From Strix aluco (taxonomy: Eukaryota; Chordata; Aves; Strigiformes; Strigidae): 64,000 nucleotides of DNA. The notes below the pieces were generated by a model, which did not search any database, was not told the origin of the DNA, and was given only the letters and a program-made list of their open reading frames with translations. The position numbers and the translations under genes were made by a program. The stretch is from contig NC_133946.1 of the NCBI RefSeq assembly GCF_031877795.1, forward strand, positions 13,942,365 to 14,006,364, given 5' to 3'. Of this stretch, positions 14,560-28,900 are shown in pieces. Position 1 is the stretch's first letter; every line of letters starts with the position of its first letter.

Positions 14560-16760
14560 TGAATGTGATCAGTTTCAACGGGATGTGACAGACTGTGGGG
14601 AATATACAAAGAGAAGGATTAGGTGGTGAAAGCAAGAGTCTTGGAAAACTGTTTTTGCAACCATGTTTTGGATGAGTAGGATTATATTGTTTCTGCCTGG
14701 TTCTCTCTGACCTTGACAAGATGTTTTGCTCTAGATGAAATGTGAAATGAGAAGACTTTTGGTAAGAGTTGCATCCTTTTTTTTTTTTTTTTTTTTTCCT
14801 TTCTTGTTTTTAAATCGTGAAGTTATGTTCTCAAAGTATTGTACCACAAAGAAGGGATGATTTGAGCATGGTCTGCCTGTAGAGAGATCAGAGTTTAAGA
14901 TGGTATCCTCTGGCAAAGTGACCACCAGGACCATACAGCGGTTCACAGGGAATGACAAAGATGTTATTAGGGAGACCAGGTGCAGTTAAGAACTCAGTTA
15001 GCTAAGTTTACCTTAAGATGGTTTTTAGATATCTAAGACTTGGTGGCAGTTCATTTTCTGGACAGAAAAAGTACGCTAAAAGTGGGGAAACATGTCTGTA
15101 AGTTGTCAGTGTAGCAAAGGGGGTCGACTGTTTCTGTAGGTGTGGTTTCCCAGAAAGAAAATGTAAAAGGAGAAAGGAAGGAGATAAATACAGCTGCTGT
15201 GGAAATGCTGGAGATGTTTGGAGGAAGGTGAGGGTGGCATATTACAGGAATGACCAGAGCGCCAGCAGGAAAGAAATGGAGAACACTGGGAGAGAAGGTT
15301 CCAAGAACTGCGTAATTGACTGTGTCAGAGAAAACTAACGGGGTAAATTGGATAAAGTACTCGTTTTCAGCTTTGACTAGGAAGACGTTTTAAACTTATG
15401 AAAGAAGATTGTAGAGATGAGGAACAAAAGGTTCCCAGGAAGGTTTCTAGAATGGCAGAGGACAGCCTCCACCCTGCGGTTTGTGAACAGTATATTCTGT
15501 GAGGTTAAATATGAAAGGGAAGAGAACTACAAGGAGTCAGGTAGATTTTCTTGAGGAAAAGACTCATCTTAGACACAATGTATGTGTGTGCATGTATATA
15601 TGCATGACAGTACCATCCTGATAGTTGAACTTCACCAATTGAACTGACTGAATCCTGTGGCCTTAGAAGTTTCAAAGATATCAAATTCCAGCAAGTTTTA
15701 TGAAAAAAGGTGACTGAGAAGTGAAGAGACCCTATGGAATATGCCCCAACAGTGGGCAAGTTTGCAGTATATGAGTGAGCTGAACTCTTAAGAATCCACA
15801 TAAGAGTGTGTCTCATATCATGAGTGAATACCAGAACTGGGGGGCAGGAATTCTGTTAAAGCCTGGGCCTTATTTCACATTGGATAGGAAAGTTAAATTT
15901 CTAAAAAAGCTTTTTTCCTTCTGTTTTGGTTTTATGATACCTAAAAATGAAAACTTCGTTCAGCCTTACCATTGTTCAAACAAATCACTGAACAAAGCCA
16001 ATTGTAACTATCAGGTCTGGTGTTCAGAAACTAGTTGCTAAAGATGAAAAGGAGTAAATCTTACACTTTTGTGCAAAGATAAGGATATCAGCAGGGAGAC
16101 TGGGAGATGAAATCTGTTCCATTCTCGATGCAAAAACTTGTGGAGGAAAACAGATGAGAAACTTCTGCCTGCCAAATGAGAAGGGAGGGCAGACCGTGGG
16201 AGGCTACAGCCATAGAATATTTTGTTGGAATTCCACCTGTTTTTCCAGGAAAGTGAGCTGAAAGAATAGTTTAAAAAAGAGTAAAGGGGAGTGAAAGGAA
16301 ATGTTGAATTTCAACATTACTTTTTCAGTAGGTGAACACAATGCTTAGCAAGATGGAACGACACAACAGAATAAATTTTAATGGAAAAAAATTGGACTTT
16401 TCTGCAATTCAATAGCAGGAACAAAAATTTAAGGTAAAAATGAGGGGTTGGATTGGTCAGGGAAGACTGTGTAATATATGAGTGAATATTAATGAAGCAT
16501 ACAAAGGATCAATAACTTCAAGGATCCAGAGGAAGTAAGAGTACCAGAGCCTTCCAAACTGACAGGAACCATGGATGCTAATAAATTAGAGTTTACAGGG
16601 TAAAAGTAAACTGACAAGTGATGGTATTTGGGAAGTGTGACAAAAGCAGATCAGAGAGATCCATCCTTAAGAAAGACCAGTTATATTAGTGGCCTTATTG
16701 GTGAGGGTGACAAAATGAAGTGTTCTAGGAGCTAGGGACGGCATGACAATGAATGATTGC
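14560..16760 (+). repeat. Purine-rich region, possibly a very old unclassified interspersed repeat
   Basis: The + strand is unusually rich in G and A (GGGAGAGAAGG, AGGAGAAAGGAAGGAGAT, and so on). Parts such as CTGTGTCAGAGAAAAC followed by TTGGATAAAGTA loosely recall the 3' untranslated part of an old vertebrate LINE. I cannot name the family, and the resemblance may be no more than strand composition bias. A T21 tract lies at 14777-14797. No coding frame is supported. Confidence 0.3.
14777..14797. repeat. Homopolymer T21
   Basis: Uninterrupted run of 21 T. No flanking duplication or adjoining retrocopy is recognised, so it is listed as a simple repeat. Confidence 0.9.
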
Positions 16761-19700
16761 TGAAATAAAATTATAGTTTCCAGAGCAGTTTTATATTTGA
16801 AAATGGATCATACAGCTTTGGAAAACGATGTAATTCATATAAATACAGGCAGCTGGTGACAAGGAGTAAGTTTTGATGTGTTGGGCCATCCCTACTTTTT
16901 ATAGCTTTCATATGTATCACGTTCCTTGGAAACAAGTGTGAATTTACTGGGAGAAGCACAGAACAGGGCACAGATATCCAAGTCATTTTTTTGTATCTAT
17001 TTGTTCGATAGTTCAATATTTATCAAAACCAGTGCTGCTATGCAGAACATTCATGACTACCTGCCCTAACCTCACTTTGTACAGGATGTGTGGAAAAAGC
17101 TGACATATTTCCAATTAAATGACTGATTGAATGGTAATCCTGACAGATTTTGTTACCTGGTACAGAGTTGCCAATGCTAATGTTCCTTTATGCAAACCCA
17201 AATACCTTCACTAAGTTAAAGGCATATTTGCAACAAATGTGCCATTTGTTCTTCATTTGATAAATAAAAGGTTTTCTAATGGAATGTTAAAATGATCTTT
17301 TTCCTATATAGTTTACTATTTTTAATCTATACAGGATACCATAGAAAATGTACCATGTAAGGATGTATTTGGGTGCTTTGGATTTGGTTTTGAGAGATCT
17401 TTCCTCTTTTATGAGAAACATTCCAGGCATTTTGATATGAATTGGCAATATAGGTATGTTGGTTTAGCTATATCCATGCTGGTAATAGTAATTGAGAAAT
17501 ATATGTGGGGTTTAATTTGGGGTGAGTACTTTCACTATGCCCAAAATAGCCAGTGCTGCTCCCCCGCCCCAGAGGAACTGTGTCACTGTTCAGTGGTGAT
17601 ACAGCAAGCCTGTGTCACACCTGCCTGTTTGTATCTATTGTCACTACAGTTTTGTCAACAAAGTTCATAATATAGAATAAACTCTTGTGAAAGTGTGTGA
17701 AACTTAAGGTTTGCAGAGGGAAGTTTTATCAGTTTTATTGAAATAACAGCTTAACTATGAGTCCCTGCATAGGCACTACGGTATTAGAGTGTCTCTTTTA
17801 ACCTTTGTTATTGGTCATGTTACATTTTCATTTTTATTTGATTAAATCCTTTTAACAGGATAGAAGCTAAACTAAAGGCTAAAAAAGGTATTCTTATACT
17901 AGGCTCACTGTCCGCGTGATTTTTGTTCCAATGTGACCTAGTCCTGTATTTGCATTTAGGGTATTTTTATTTTTCTTAGAGTCAGCTTAATATTACAGAT
18001 TCAATCATAGTGTATTTTCTGGTGTTTTTTACTTATTTTTTTTTTCTGCCTAAGCATTGTTGTGTGATATCTGTTTGCCACTTCAGGAATATGATTTTCT
18101 TCCTTCTGTCTAGTAGATTCTTTTAAAGGATTTCTAAATTTCTGAGTACACTAAGTTACTAATGTAGGATAAGTACAGGCTTTTTTAGGAACAGGTATCA
18201 TTGAGTTTTTCTAGTACTTTTGGCTCTTCAGAACAGTTTCTGTCCTTTCACACAAATTGCTGATACATCTACTGTTTCTCAACATTTGGTGACTGATAGA
18301 CAGATACTATCTTCTGTGTGAGAGGTATGGTGGCCGAGGAACCTTACAGTGTGTATGCTTTACAGAACTGGGTGGCCTGGGCTTGTAACTTTGGAAGTGA
18401 ACTGACTTTTTGTGAGCTTTCTCTGAGGCAGGGATTGATTTCTGTATTTACAGGACATCATTAGCAGGTAATAAAATTCAGTATCATGCATGTAGTTTAA
18501 TGATGCTAACTTTAAAAAGAAAGGAATGTTTTTGAGAGAAGTCTTAAGTGGTTATTGTCTTGATTTATGTCCACACTAGCCTTCATTTCATTTGGTTTGC
18601 CACCTTGGGCAGTGTAATGTGTAAATGCACTCACAGGCTCTTTGATACCCACTCTTGCAATTCCATAGTATCCTATGCATTCTCGCTCCCTTAGAATTAT
18701 CCTCATTACATAGTGTGAAATTAAATTTCAGTTAATTTAAACTGCATTTTTGTAGATACAAACAGTTCTGGTTTTATGTGTGGGTAGTAGGGGAGGGAAA
18801 TTTGTGTTAAAACCTGAAGGTGTGATTAGCAGACTGAAAAAGTTTAGATCCTGCTGTGCCTGTGAAATGCCATCTGCCCTGGCACTGCCCTGAAGCAATT
18901 GGCTCAGACTGGAAGAAGTAAAGGCACACTAGCACAGTTTTCCTCTTGACTAGCTGGATCTGTGAGAGGCAGGCTTTATTTTGCTCAGGGAAAGATGAAT
19001 GTTAATCTGGGTTACGACGTTTCCATTGAGATTGTCCGTACAAAAGTGCACTGAAACACAGATGTACCTACTGTGTATTGCTGCTTAGACCGGGGCAAAT
19101 AAACACAAACATTAATGATCACAGGGGCTTGGTTCTTCCGAGAGAGCAGTATATTTCATATCTTAAGTAGAAAACACAAACAAGCTTGTGTTGTCCACCC
19201 TGTATGTGTCGTCTTTCTGTCCTTGTTTCAACTAACTGCACTTTCGGGGCAGCATAGTATCCATTTGGGGATCACTGAAACACGCTTACAAATAAGATTT
19301 CAAATTAAACTTGCAATGAGAGAGTTTCAATTGATTATACACACAGATGTTTAATTAGGCATCTTCTAGTGTTTGTTTTTTTTTTTTAAATAGTAAAAAG
19401 CTGAGGAATGCTACTTAGGATCTTTCCAATGATTAAAGAAATGTAGCATGTCTATCCGAAGGTAAAATGAGTGATTACCATGATGTAATAACAGCTTTGT
19501 GCTGTTACAGCAAAGTGCAGTTGAAAGTATTTTGATTACAAGTATCTGTTAACTTATTTTTATGTAGTTTAGAACAGCATTATTTAGAATCTGTATCAGA
19601 GTTTCTTGCTACTTTTTATTCACCATAACAGATGTTTCTATGCCACAGTAATATTGAAAATCTAATTTTTCCTTCTATTTGGAGTTTCTGTTTGAACAAG

Positions 19701-22700
19701 TTTGATCAAGAAAGAAGAGTTTGGAATAGGTTTTGTGTTAATGACCGGTCTTTTTTGTCACTGCTTTTAATTAATTTATTTTTCATAACTGGCAGCCTGT
19801 TTGTTAGATACCAAAGAATTTTTAAAGAAGCTTGAAAATAATAGGTTTGCAAGTGTTTTTCTGTCATGTCAAGATGAAAATAAGAAAACGGGAGTAGATG
19901 AGCAGTGAGCAGAGGCAGATGCTGGCTAATGCTTTTAAGGGTGGCCTATGTTTTCATACCCTCTGAGACAATGACTGTCATATCGGAGACATCTGCAGAA
20001 TGTTCTGAAGAAGAAAATAGTACTTCAGTCTGTGTGTGAAGGATAACACTTTTTTATGAAGAGTAAAAATGAAAAGTAGTTAAAAAGACCCTAAGCTTCA
20101 AACCGTCTTGTTAAAACTGAGTAAAACTCTGTGTTTATGTACGAAATTTGCATAACCCATTATTAAATGATTAAGGATAAGATTAGAGGACAAATTAATT
20201 TAGAAACTAATGTTACATCTGTAAATATGAAATTGATATCTTGTTCAGAAAAGTATCTTGCAACATTAGAAAAGATTTAAGCTGTGTTTCATATAATAAA
20301 GAGATGCCATTTTGGGATTAACTGCAAAAATCAATACAGCTTTAATAATTGATTTATAAAGGTATATAGTTAGTCTTATGTAATTTTTCTTCTGTGAGAC
20401 TGGTTGCTATTAAAATCTCATTGCTAAAGATTTGTAAGTCTTCCATACTTGCCTTAACACTTATTCTAGTAGGAAGCTCCCTAGAGTCAGCAGAGCACTT
20501 AAACTTTCAAGTGGAAAAGAACATGTGTTTTACAGTGTTTAAGGATTGAGATTATAGTCCTTAGTTGTTTACAAACTCACAGGGTTTAATGTCATTTATA
20601 AATTAGCTCTCTAGTAGCAAGTGTTAACAATCTCAAATGAATACATTCGTAAAGCTATGTTCCTTTCACCTGTCTGGTGATGGACAGGATTGCTGTGCCT
20701 TTAGAAGGCAGATCTTTATTTTTAATTATTTGGGCCTTGAAAGTACAAGCAAAATAATTTCCCAGGAGATTAATGTTCAATAGTAAATTGCTGGCTTACT
20801 TGTCTTTTTTGAAATATCATTTTTCTTTCTCTTTCTGTGTCCTTATCTGCTCTTAATTTTACAATAATTTTAACATCTCTTCCTACCAGTGTGTTCTTTC
20901 TCTTTCTACATGTTACAAGATCAGTAACATAATTTGGTCCAAAATTGCAAGTGTCTTTCAGCAAAGACGTAAAAATGTTCTGACTGAAAACATTTTACTT
21001 TTTTAGAAACATAGCAATCAAATTGTTATTTAGAAAAAAAAGGTGTAGAACATTTGGTAAATGTAATTTATGAAACAGAAGAATTAAATATTTCTTTGCA
21101 TTTACAGCATAAAAATGTTTCTAGAATTTCTTACTTCAGTACCATGTAAATGTCCACTATTGGAAAATGATAAATAAATAGACTGCATTTGAAAAGGTGT
21201 GTACATTTATTTTTGACATACTCATACAGACCTTGTCCTTTACCTTGATACTATACAAATTGTAAAGTCTTTGTTTTTTCATTTTGTTCTTTTAGTTCTG
21301 CAAGTTAGATGCAAGGCGCTTACTCACCTGTTTCATTCTCCATAAGCATAACTGCAAATTTATTTCTAAGAGCTGAGCTCTTAATATGTAGACTTTTGTA
21401 GTTAGGAACTTATTCTTTGCTGCCCAAAGAGAATCTGTATGTCTTCAGTAGCTTCAAAGCTGAAAACAATCCTCTGTTTGTTTATTTCCTGGATAGAGGG
21501 GACAAAGGTTTTCTAGGTTGGGTTTGGGGATTTTTTTGAGAAGACTAAGCCTTTAGCCATCTTGTTTATGTTCTGCCTAACTCTTTCCTACTGTAAGCAA
21601 GTGAGGAGGGAGAAGTAGGAGTAGTATTGGCTCAAGTGTTGCAGTTGTATCAAGAGTAGCCCTGTTATCATTAGTGGCTGACTAATAATAATAATAGGGA
21701 AAGAACCATGCCTCAAAAAATAAATACTGAACATCTTACTCCCTTCACTTCTCCATTCAAAATGGAGGGAAAGCATTACAGGGTTTGTATTTGTCAATGT
21801 ACCTTCCTGCAATGTTTGAGAGCTATAAGAAAGCTTTGCCTGGTCCTTATAATACTGAAGTTCATATACGAATTTAATTGAGCTATTTCATTCTAATTAC
21901 AGCTTGGGTTGTAATAGGATCAGTAGAAGCAAAGGAATGTTTTATGTCCTGATGTCTTGAACTTTATTTACCTCCACAGGGCAAGCAGATTTAACTGGAC
22001 TTTTGCAGAACTTTTTTTTTTTTAAGGAAATTTTGAACTTTATTTTCAATTTCTGAGTAATACTTTGGCTCAGCAGGTCTGTTAGATTCCCAGCTGTGTC
22101 CCAGGTCTGTCTTTTTCTTCACATCAGCTCTGCTTCACTTTTTGAGATGTTCTGCAGTGGTACCCCTGCAGATTTCAGGAAGAGGGGTAAGCCAAGAAAA
22201 GCCAGAGTCAAAAAGAACAGTGAGTTCCCTGCATCTGTCTTGTCATGAGTGTCATTTGGGAGGTTAGCTAGCTGGGTGGACAGAGCTGTATTTTTCTTCT
22301 TGTGTCCCAGTCAGTATAGTGGGAGGCAGAGCTGGAGAAAAACTGTACATTGTGATGGTAGGTTCTGTAGTTGGTGGATTGTTTTAAGACAGATAACAAT
22401 CCTAAGCCTTAGAGAGGCTAGCCTTCTATGCAAAATGGTCTTGTTATATATCAGTTACATAACAAATGGTTAAGTCATTTGGTGTCTGTGTTCATAGAAG
22501 TATGTTTTAGTGCCCTCTGACAGAACTTGCACGTGGATGTTCCTGCACTTGGTTCTAATCCAGGCATCTAAAAACTCATTTTATCAAAGACATCCTCAGC
22601 AACCATTTTATGTTTTAGAACCTGTCTGAACCTTGAATCCCATAACCTAAAGCCATCACGTGGCTTATGATTTTTCTCAGGGCTCCCTGATGCATTGTTG

Positions 22701-24659
22701 AATAGAGCTGGGGTGGGAATCTTTTGTATCCCAGCATAACCCTGCAACAATGGTCCTGCTAGTCTGTGCTGGTTTGCTTCCCTCCCCTACAGGGATGTTT
22801 GTGTTCCTCAATGTGCCTTGTGTCATCACACGTTTTCTGCCTATCATTGCCTCTTCATCCCTGAAACTTCTTGATCTCTTTCTGGAATTTCCATAATCAC
22901 ATACCAGGCTACTTCCTTTATTTTTTTCTGAGCTGGCTTCCCATTCAGTTGAGGAAAACTGTCTATTGGTGAAGAAAACATTTATTTCTTTTTTCTTCTG
23001 CCTTCCTACCTACTATCTGGGTACTACAACATCAGAATGAAGAGGAATGCAGGGGTATGGGAAGAAGCTAAGAAATGGTGCAGTGGAAAACTGTACTAAT
23101 AGAGTAGAAAAGCCTGCTGATGCATCTGCATTTAGAGAAAAACATCACTGAGATGCTAACAAGTTGTTGATTGCTGACTAAGCCAGAGCATTGATCATAC
23201 CGTGTAAACATGGTAGCGCTCTTTTGTTTCTTATTTTCTACATAAGTATAGTTGCCAGTGCATACCTGCATACTGTTCTTCGGAGTTTCATTTCAAGCTG
23301 CTTGTTTGTCTGTACCCCTGGGCTTTTTGGCCTAAGACTTCATATTTTGTTTTGTGGAATATGGGTAAGTTATGATACTAGATTTGAACAAGAAGGCTTC
23401 ACAAGGAACTGGAGAATCCATGATGTATTTGAAAGAACGAGACTTCCAGTTACTGGAAAATCAGAACTGGTTTAGATCTCCTTTTAGAGCAGTTCTGACT
23501 TGATATGAACCTGGCCGCCTGAGTGAGTAAGCTTTTGTGAAAGAAATAATGAAAAGTCCCTAATGTCGCCTCCTCCCTGCACCTTCACGTTTGTGGTACC
23601 TAGTTCTCTTTAGTGGTCAGGAAGCTGCTGTGGCAGGTCGTTCTGGCTGGCTGTCATCTGTTGATTCAGAATGCTGTAGGGGATTTCCCACTTAAAATTG
23701 CACTGGATAGATCAGTCAGTGAAGGTGGGAGACTTGTTTTCAGCAGTATATTTCATGTACATTTTGCCTTGGTGAAGCATTGCCCAGAATTTTTAACCAA
23801 AACATACTACTTTTATCTTGCATTTTTGCTTTCTTTGTGCCTCACAACTATTCCATGGTACAGAAAAACAGTTACATTTTACACCGGATAAGCACGGATG
23901 TCGGCACATAAAAGCTCTGTGCTGGAAATAGTTTGTTTCATGTTTATTCATGTCCTGAAATGACCAAATTCACATTTAAAAATAAACTGTAAAATTATCT
24001 GATTTTTTTTGGTGCAATATATTGCCAGAAAGGCCAGCATATGCTTTTTTTCATTAATGTGTTTGATTTTTTTTTTTATTTGCTTTAGAACCTGCAGTTT
24101 CTCTGCAAGATAGCTCACTGATGAGATCTGTGCTCCCTACATTTTTTTTTTAGATCAAAAGGTGATTTTTGTTTTTCTTGGTGTATACAGTAACTGGTTT
24201 GTGATACTTTTTTAAAACATGCTTCCTACTTATATAGGAATACACATCTATTTGAAGTGAATGAGAAGTGGTTTGCTAGATCTTGATGTTTGTATCTAAT
24301 TTACTTTGGGGATAGTATAAAATCAGGAAAATTCTGGAACTGTAAAGTTAAAATCCAAGATACAGATAATTTGATGTTTTATGTAAAATCTGCAGGTGGC
24401 ATTTTTAAACGTAATTTGTGGCAGAAACTTTCAGTAGTTCAAATGCAAATTAAAAGATATCTGTTACATACTTTTTTATTTTAGATGATGTTTTCTTTCT
24501 CATGTTTTCCTTCTCAGTTAAAAAGAAAATGCAGTTTAGACAGCTACTGCAAAGGTGTGAGAAAAAAATGCACGTTCAGAACATCACTGTAAAAGTTAAC
24601 TTATAGATAGGATAGGTTAACTGTAAAGATGTTAGTCAAGGGTTAAGCTCAGTATGTTT
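16761..24659. other. Intron 1, about 16.8-24.7 kb, nothing recognised
   Basis: AT-rich intronic sequence with short T and A runs. No repeat family, RNA gene or coding exon is recognised. Open frames are all under 95 codons and without recognisable domains. Confidence 0.55.
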
Positions 24660-24830
24660 CGCTGGCTGCTGAGTGAAACAGGATGCAGTGACTACATTGT
24701 CAGACTGCTGGTGTGAGTGCAAACAGATGAGGAAATGCTGGATCAGGCACTTCAGCAACTTGGGCTGTTACCTAGGAAACCGCTTGCGTCATACTTGCCA
24801 GCAATTAGCTTACAGTTCTTTTATTTTTGA
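24660..24830. promoter_or_regulatory. Candidate intronic regulatory block with RFX-like X-box
   Basis: Within a stretch of more balanced composition lies GTTACCTAGGAAAC (24767-24780), one base from the palindromic RFX X-box GTTRCCNNGGYAAC. Five bases later comes TGCGTCA (24785-24791), a CRE/AP-1-like element. Adjacent X-box and CRE-like sites are a known arrangement in RFX-controlled promoters, but here it is inferred from motifs alone. Confidence 0.3.
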
Positions 24831-25842
24831 TAGTGTTGCAAGCTGAACTCGACTGTTACAAAGGAAAAGACTGGCTTCATCTCAAACTGTTCGGTTGTGA
24901 CTGCGGCTATGGCGCTTACGAGAATTTGCAAAGTGCTACTTTGGATAAATTGAAAAATTATTTAAACTCGCCAGGCTACTTCTGCAAAGAACATTGTAGT
25001 TGTGCTTGATTCTGAAAGATGTACAATCAAATTTTGAGATCTGTATGAAAATGGTCTTCCCTAGTTACCAAAATTAAGTACTATGCAAGTTTCACCAGTG
25101 TTTCAGTTATCACCACCTTTTCTAGCAATTACACTGAAGTATTCTTGTGCGTTACATATTGAAACAGAGTTTTCAAAATTAATGTTATCTGAGGTTTAAC
25201 CTCTAAAGCAAGGGAATCTTTTTTTTAAAATACTTTTTTCCTGCGTTGATTAAAATTCAGTAACTTCCAGAGGTTACCTAGCCACTAATATAAACCAGTT
25301 AGTGTTGAAAGCAGTGTGTGTTTTATTGCAGAAAATCATCATGTCTTTGCATTTCACTTAAAAACTGTAAACAAATTCCCACTAACTGATTTAATATTGA
25401 TGTATGTTGTTAGTATGGGTATTGCCCGTATGGGCTAGCTATGGCTAGTTATTTTCTTAGGGAAAAGTAATGCAACAGGTTAAACCAAGAGTGTTTGTGA
25501 TTTTACTTTTTTTTTTTTTTTTTTTTGTTACTTAGGCACACACATGAATAAACTTAGATTTTAACAAACTAGTATTATAGTACAGAATTAAAGGCTGAAC
25601 TTGTTAAAATATCAAGGTTAATACAGAATACACTTGTGTTCCTCTGTTTGTGTGAAGCTTAAAAAGTTAATGTATTTTAAATGTTTGAATAATAATATTT
25701 TCAAATTATTTTGGAAGAATTCTTCCCTATAAACCCCCTACATTTTCTTCCTTGTTAAAAGAGTAAATGACAGAACATCAGTTAGAGCTGTGTTAGTATT
25801 GGAAATCTACATGCAGAGCTCTTGGCTGGTTGGTTGGTTTTT
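24831..25842. other. Intron 1, about 24.8-25.8 kb, nothing recognised but a T20 run
   Basis: AT-rich intronic sequence. Contains a T20 homopolymer at 25507-25526. No gene or repeat family is recognised. Confidence 0.55.
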
Positions 25843-25962
25843 TCCCCCCAAATCACCAAAGCTCTGCACACCCCCCCAAAAAAAACATCCCAAAGAAAAA
25901 ACCCCACCCAACAAAAAAACCCACAAAACTCCATCCCCCCATCCCACCCCACCCCAAACCCT
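25843..25962 (-). repeat. C/A-rich low-complexity tract with a minus-strand G-quadruplex motif
   Basis: About 120 bases made almost entirely of C and A on the + strand, with CCCCCCC and A8 runs. The part 25935-25961 reads on the minus strand as GGG-TTT-GGGG-T-GGGG-T-GGG-AT-GGGGGG, which meets the four-G-run, short-loop definition of a quadruplex. The 60- to 90-codon open frames on both strands here are by-products of the composition. Confidence 0.8.
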
Positions 25963-28900
25963 TGAATACACGGCTTAGAAAGATTGAGTATCTCTGTTTC
26001 TGCACATTTATGATAGATTAACTTGGCTGTAAGAGTCTGGCAGCCCATATTTTTAAGACATCTTTCACACTATAGGCCGGTGTCATCTGTGGTTAGCTGG
26101 TCACTGGGATTGCATTCCAAACAGTCTACCTGGCCTGGGATCTTCGTACAGAATTCTCTTTAAATTTATTTTATTCTTAAAAAAATAAATAAATAAATTT
26201 GTGTGCAGGTGGAGGTGGCTAAAGCACTGGGATGCTATTCTAAAGGAAGAGCAACTGTTTTTGCTGCTAGTTCAAAGTTATTTGCCTGACTCGTCCGACC
26301 TCACTAACATGTCACTGCATGTGGCCACTGCTTGGTATGTGCTTTATTTGGTAGGTGTTCATATTAGCTCAATTGCAAGTTATGAAGTTTTACCATTGAA
26401 GTCAATGAGTATTGGGATTTAAATCTGTATAATTAATAAACAGTTAATGTAAATGTTAACAAAGCAAGATCTGGAAATCTCAATTTTGAATTGTGATTTT
26501 TGTCCTTAATCTTCTTTATTCCTTCAGTTCCAGACATTAAAATGGAGGTTATGGTGTCATCTGGTCACAGTTGGATTCCATGAGTATATGTCCAGTAACT
26601 TTACCATTTATTTAGAGCAATGCCTGCAAGTTATGCAGCACATCAAACGTATTGAATATTTTGTTTTATCCTCATTTAGTGTTACAGCCATGTAAGTGTT
26701 GTCAGTCTTTCTTCAATGAAGGAGATGGGAGTTACATGATCATATACTTATTTTTCTGCATAACTTTTAATATTTTTAATTATCTGAATTTAATCTTCAT
26801 TCTGGCACTTGTTAGCTATTTTAAAAGTGCTTTTATGAGCTGACAACATTCAGTTGTTGTTTTCTCAGCCAGACTGTTTGGTATACATACATGTTTCAAA
26901 AAATAAATCTGTAATAACAGATGGAACTGCAGCATAGTAGGACACTACTTGGCTATTTAATCTTTCAAGCATTGCAGTACGGGACAGCATTTTTTTTCAG
27001 CAAAGTCTGTGAAGTTTTGTATGATTCCTGGGGAAACATTTGGTTTACATCTGTCTTCCCTGACTTTGTAAGTCAGCTTGTCTAACGCTGTGTGTTCTGT
27101 AACTTTTAGAACCAGTCAAATAAGTGGGTGCTATGAAAGAGAAAAGGGATTAAGGTCTCTTCCATCTTCTTCTGATGGTGATTTTTACTGAGAAAAATCA
27201 GTACAATGTTCTTTGCAATTCTTATGCTATGAAGTATTCTGTAGAAAATTCTGCTGAAAACATCAAGAAAGTGACTGACCGTCCATTGTTTCTTTATGTC
27301 TGTAGCTAAAATGGCTAGCAGTCACATCACCTTGCATGCATAGTTCTGTGCATCAGGAATATTTTCATGCCTTTCTGAGCAACACAAAGGGTTTTTTTCC
27401 TTCTTTTGTTTTCTCATCATATGGTTATGTTCCTAAATGATCATTAGAATCACCTAAGATGGGCAGGCTTTTAAAAAATTATGTTACTATTCCCATTGTC
27501 TAATTTGAATAACTTTCTTCCAGGTCTTTTTATTTTTCAAACCATCTTTGCCAGTAATGGTTTTTTGTTTCCATGTAATTCTTAAGATCAATAGAGGAAA
27601 TGATGTAAACTTACTTCTGTTCACCAGCCCCCTTCTCCTGATATTAAAATCTCCCTCTTTCCTCCGGGCAGGAAGTTTCTCTACAGCTCCACCCTAGGAC
27701 ATCACAACTTCAGCCTGCAGTAAAGTTGCTATTGGGCTTCTTTGTTTGTTTTGGATTTTCAGAGGATAAAAGCTAGGGGGAACTACAGAGAGGCATGCCT
27801 TAGCCATCTCTAAATTTTCCTGGCATGTCACAAGTTTTCCTTTACTATTGTGTGATTTTCACCATTTATTTACTGTCCGTGTCCAAGTAAGTAACTTGTT
27901 TCCAGTTTTTCTTCAGTGTCAGGCTATCTCTCAGTGTGTTTGGCATCCACATAGAATTTGAGTCCTTAATTAATCAATAGAATGTAACAGTTCCTAAAAT
28001 CTTGTGGAATGGAAAGCTTGTTTCTCCTTTTCATTGCTTTAGATTACAGTTGCAGGTGATTTTTCTCAGTCTTCATATCCCACTACAGTTTTCTTCTGGG
28101 GTAGTAATTTTATAGACATTTCTGATTTAAAATGTTGTCTTCTGTATACTGTAGCTATTTAGAGGAAATGTTTTTGCTAAGATGCACATTGGAGGTCGAG
28201 ACTTCAATGGCTTTTAAAGTCAAGCAATACAGTGATATCAGTAATTGTTCTATACTTACCTCATTTTTAATTTTTTTAATTTTTTTTTAATTCTGGAATG
28301 CTGAACTCTTGTATTGGTCTCTGGTATCTTCTATTATTTTTTTCTTCCCAGCCTTCCTCATTGTTCCTTCACATTTTGGTGGGGTTTGGTTTGGGTTTTT
28401 TTTTGCTTCTTTTTTTGCTGATAATACCAGCAACAGAACTAACTAGAATGCCTGATGCAACAGCAGCTTTTGTTAGCTGGGAGGTACAATTGCAGTGCAA
28501 GTCTGGATTAAAATTTTGGGTTGTGAGGTCAGAGCATGATGATTTCCTGATGCTAAGAGCAATGTCCAATTCGGATTCATTTTTATATAGTCACAGAAAA
28601 TGAATTTGGTTTTGACCTTTGAACATATCCTTTCTAATCTGAACACCTCTACTCAAATGTTCCAATTCCCTGACCGCTTTGTGTGCTTCCACTGAAAGGA
28701 GGGGGCTGCTCGTTCCTGCCCTGGCACATCCCCCTTTGTGCTGACACAAGCATTCATGAGACTGCACAGTGAACTAAATTGGGGAACTAATCCATGTTAG
28801 AAGTCATCAGTTCTTTTTGTAGTTCCTTGCCACGTGGCTGCATGACTGCTTTTGCTGCATAAGGGAGGGAGTGACATGGGGATGGGAATGAGCAGCTGAG

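Noticed and set aside
25790..26048. Overlapping 60-88 codon frames on both strands
   Set aside because: They arise from the C/A-rich low-complexity tract (poly P/K/H or G/F/W translations).
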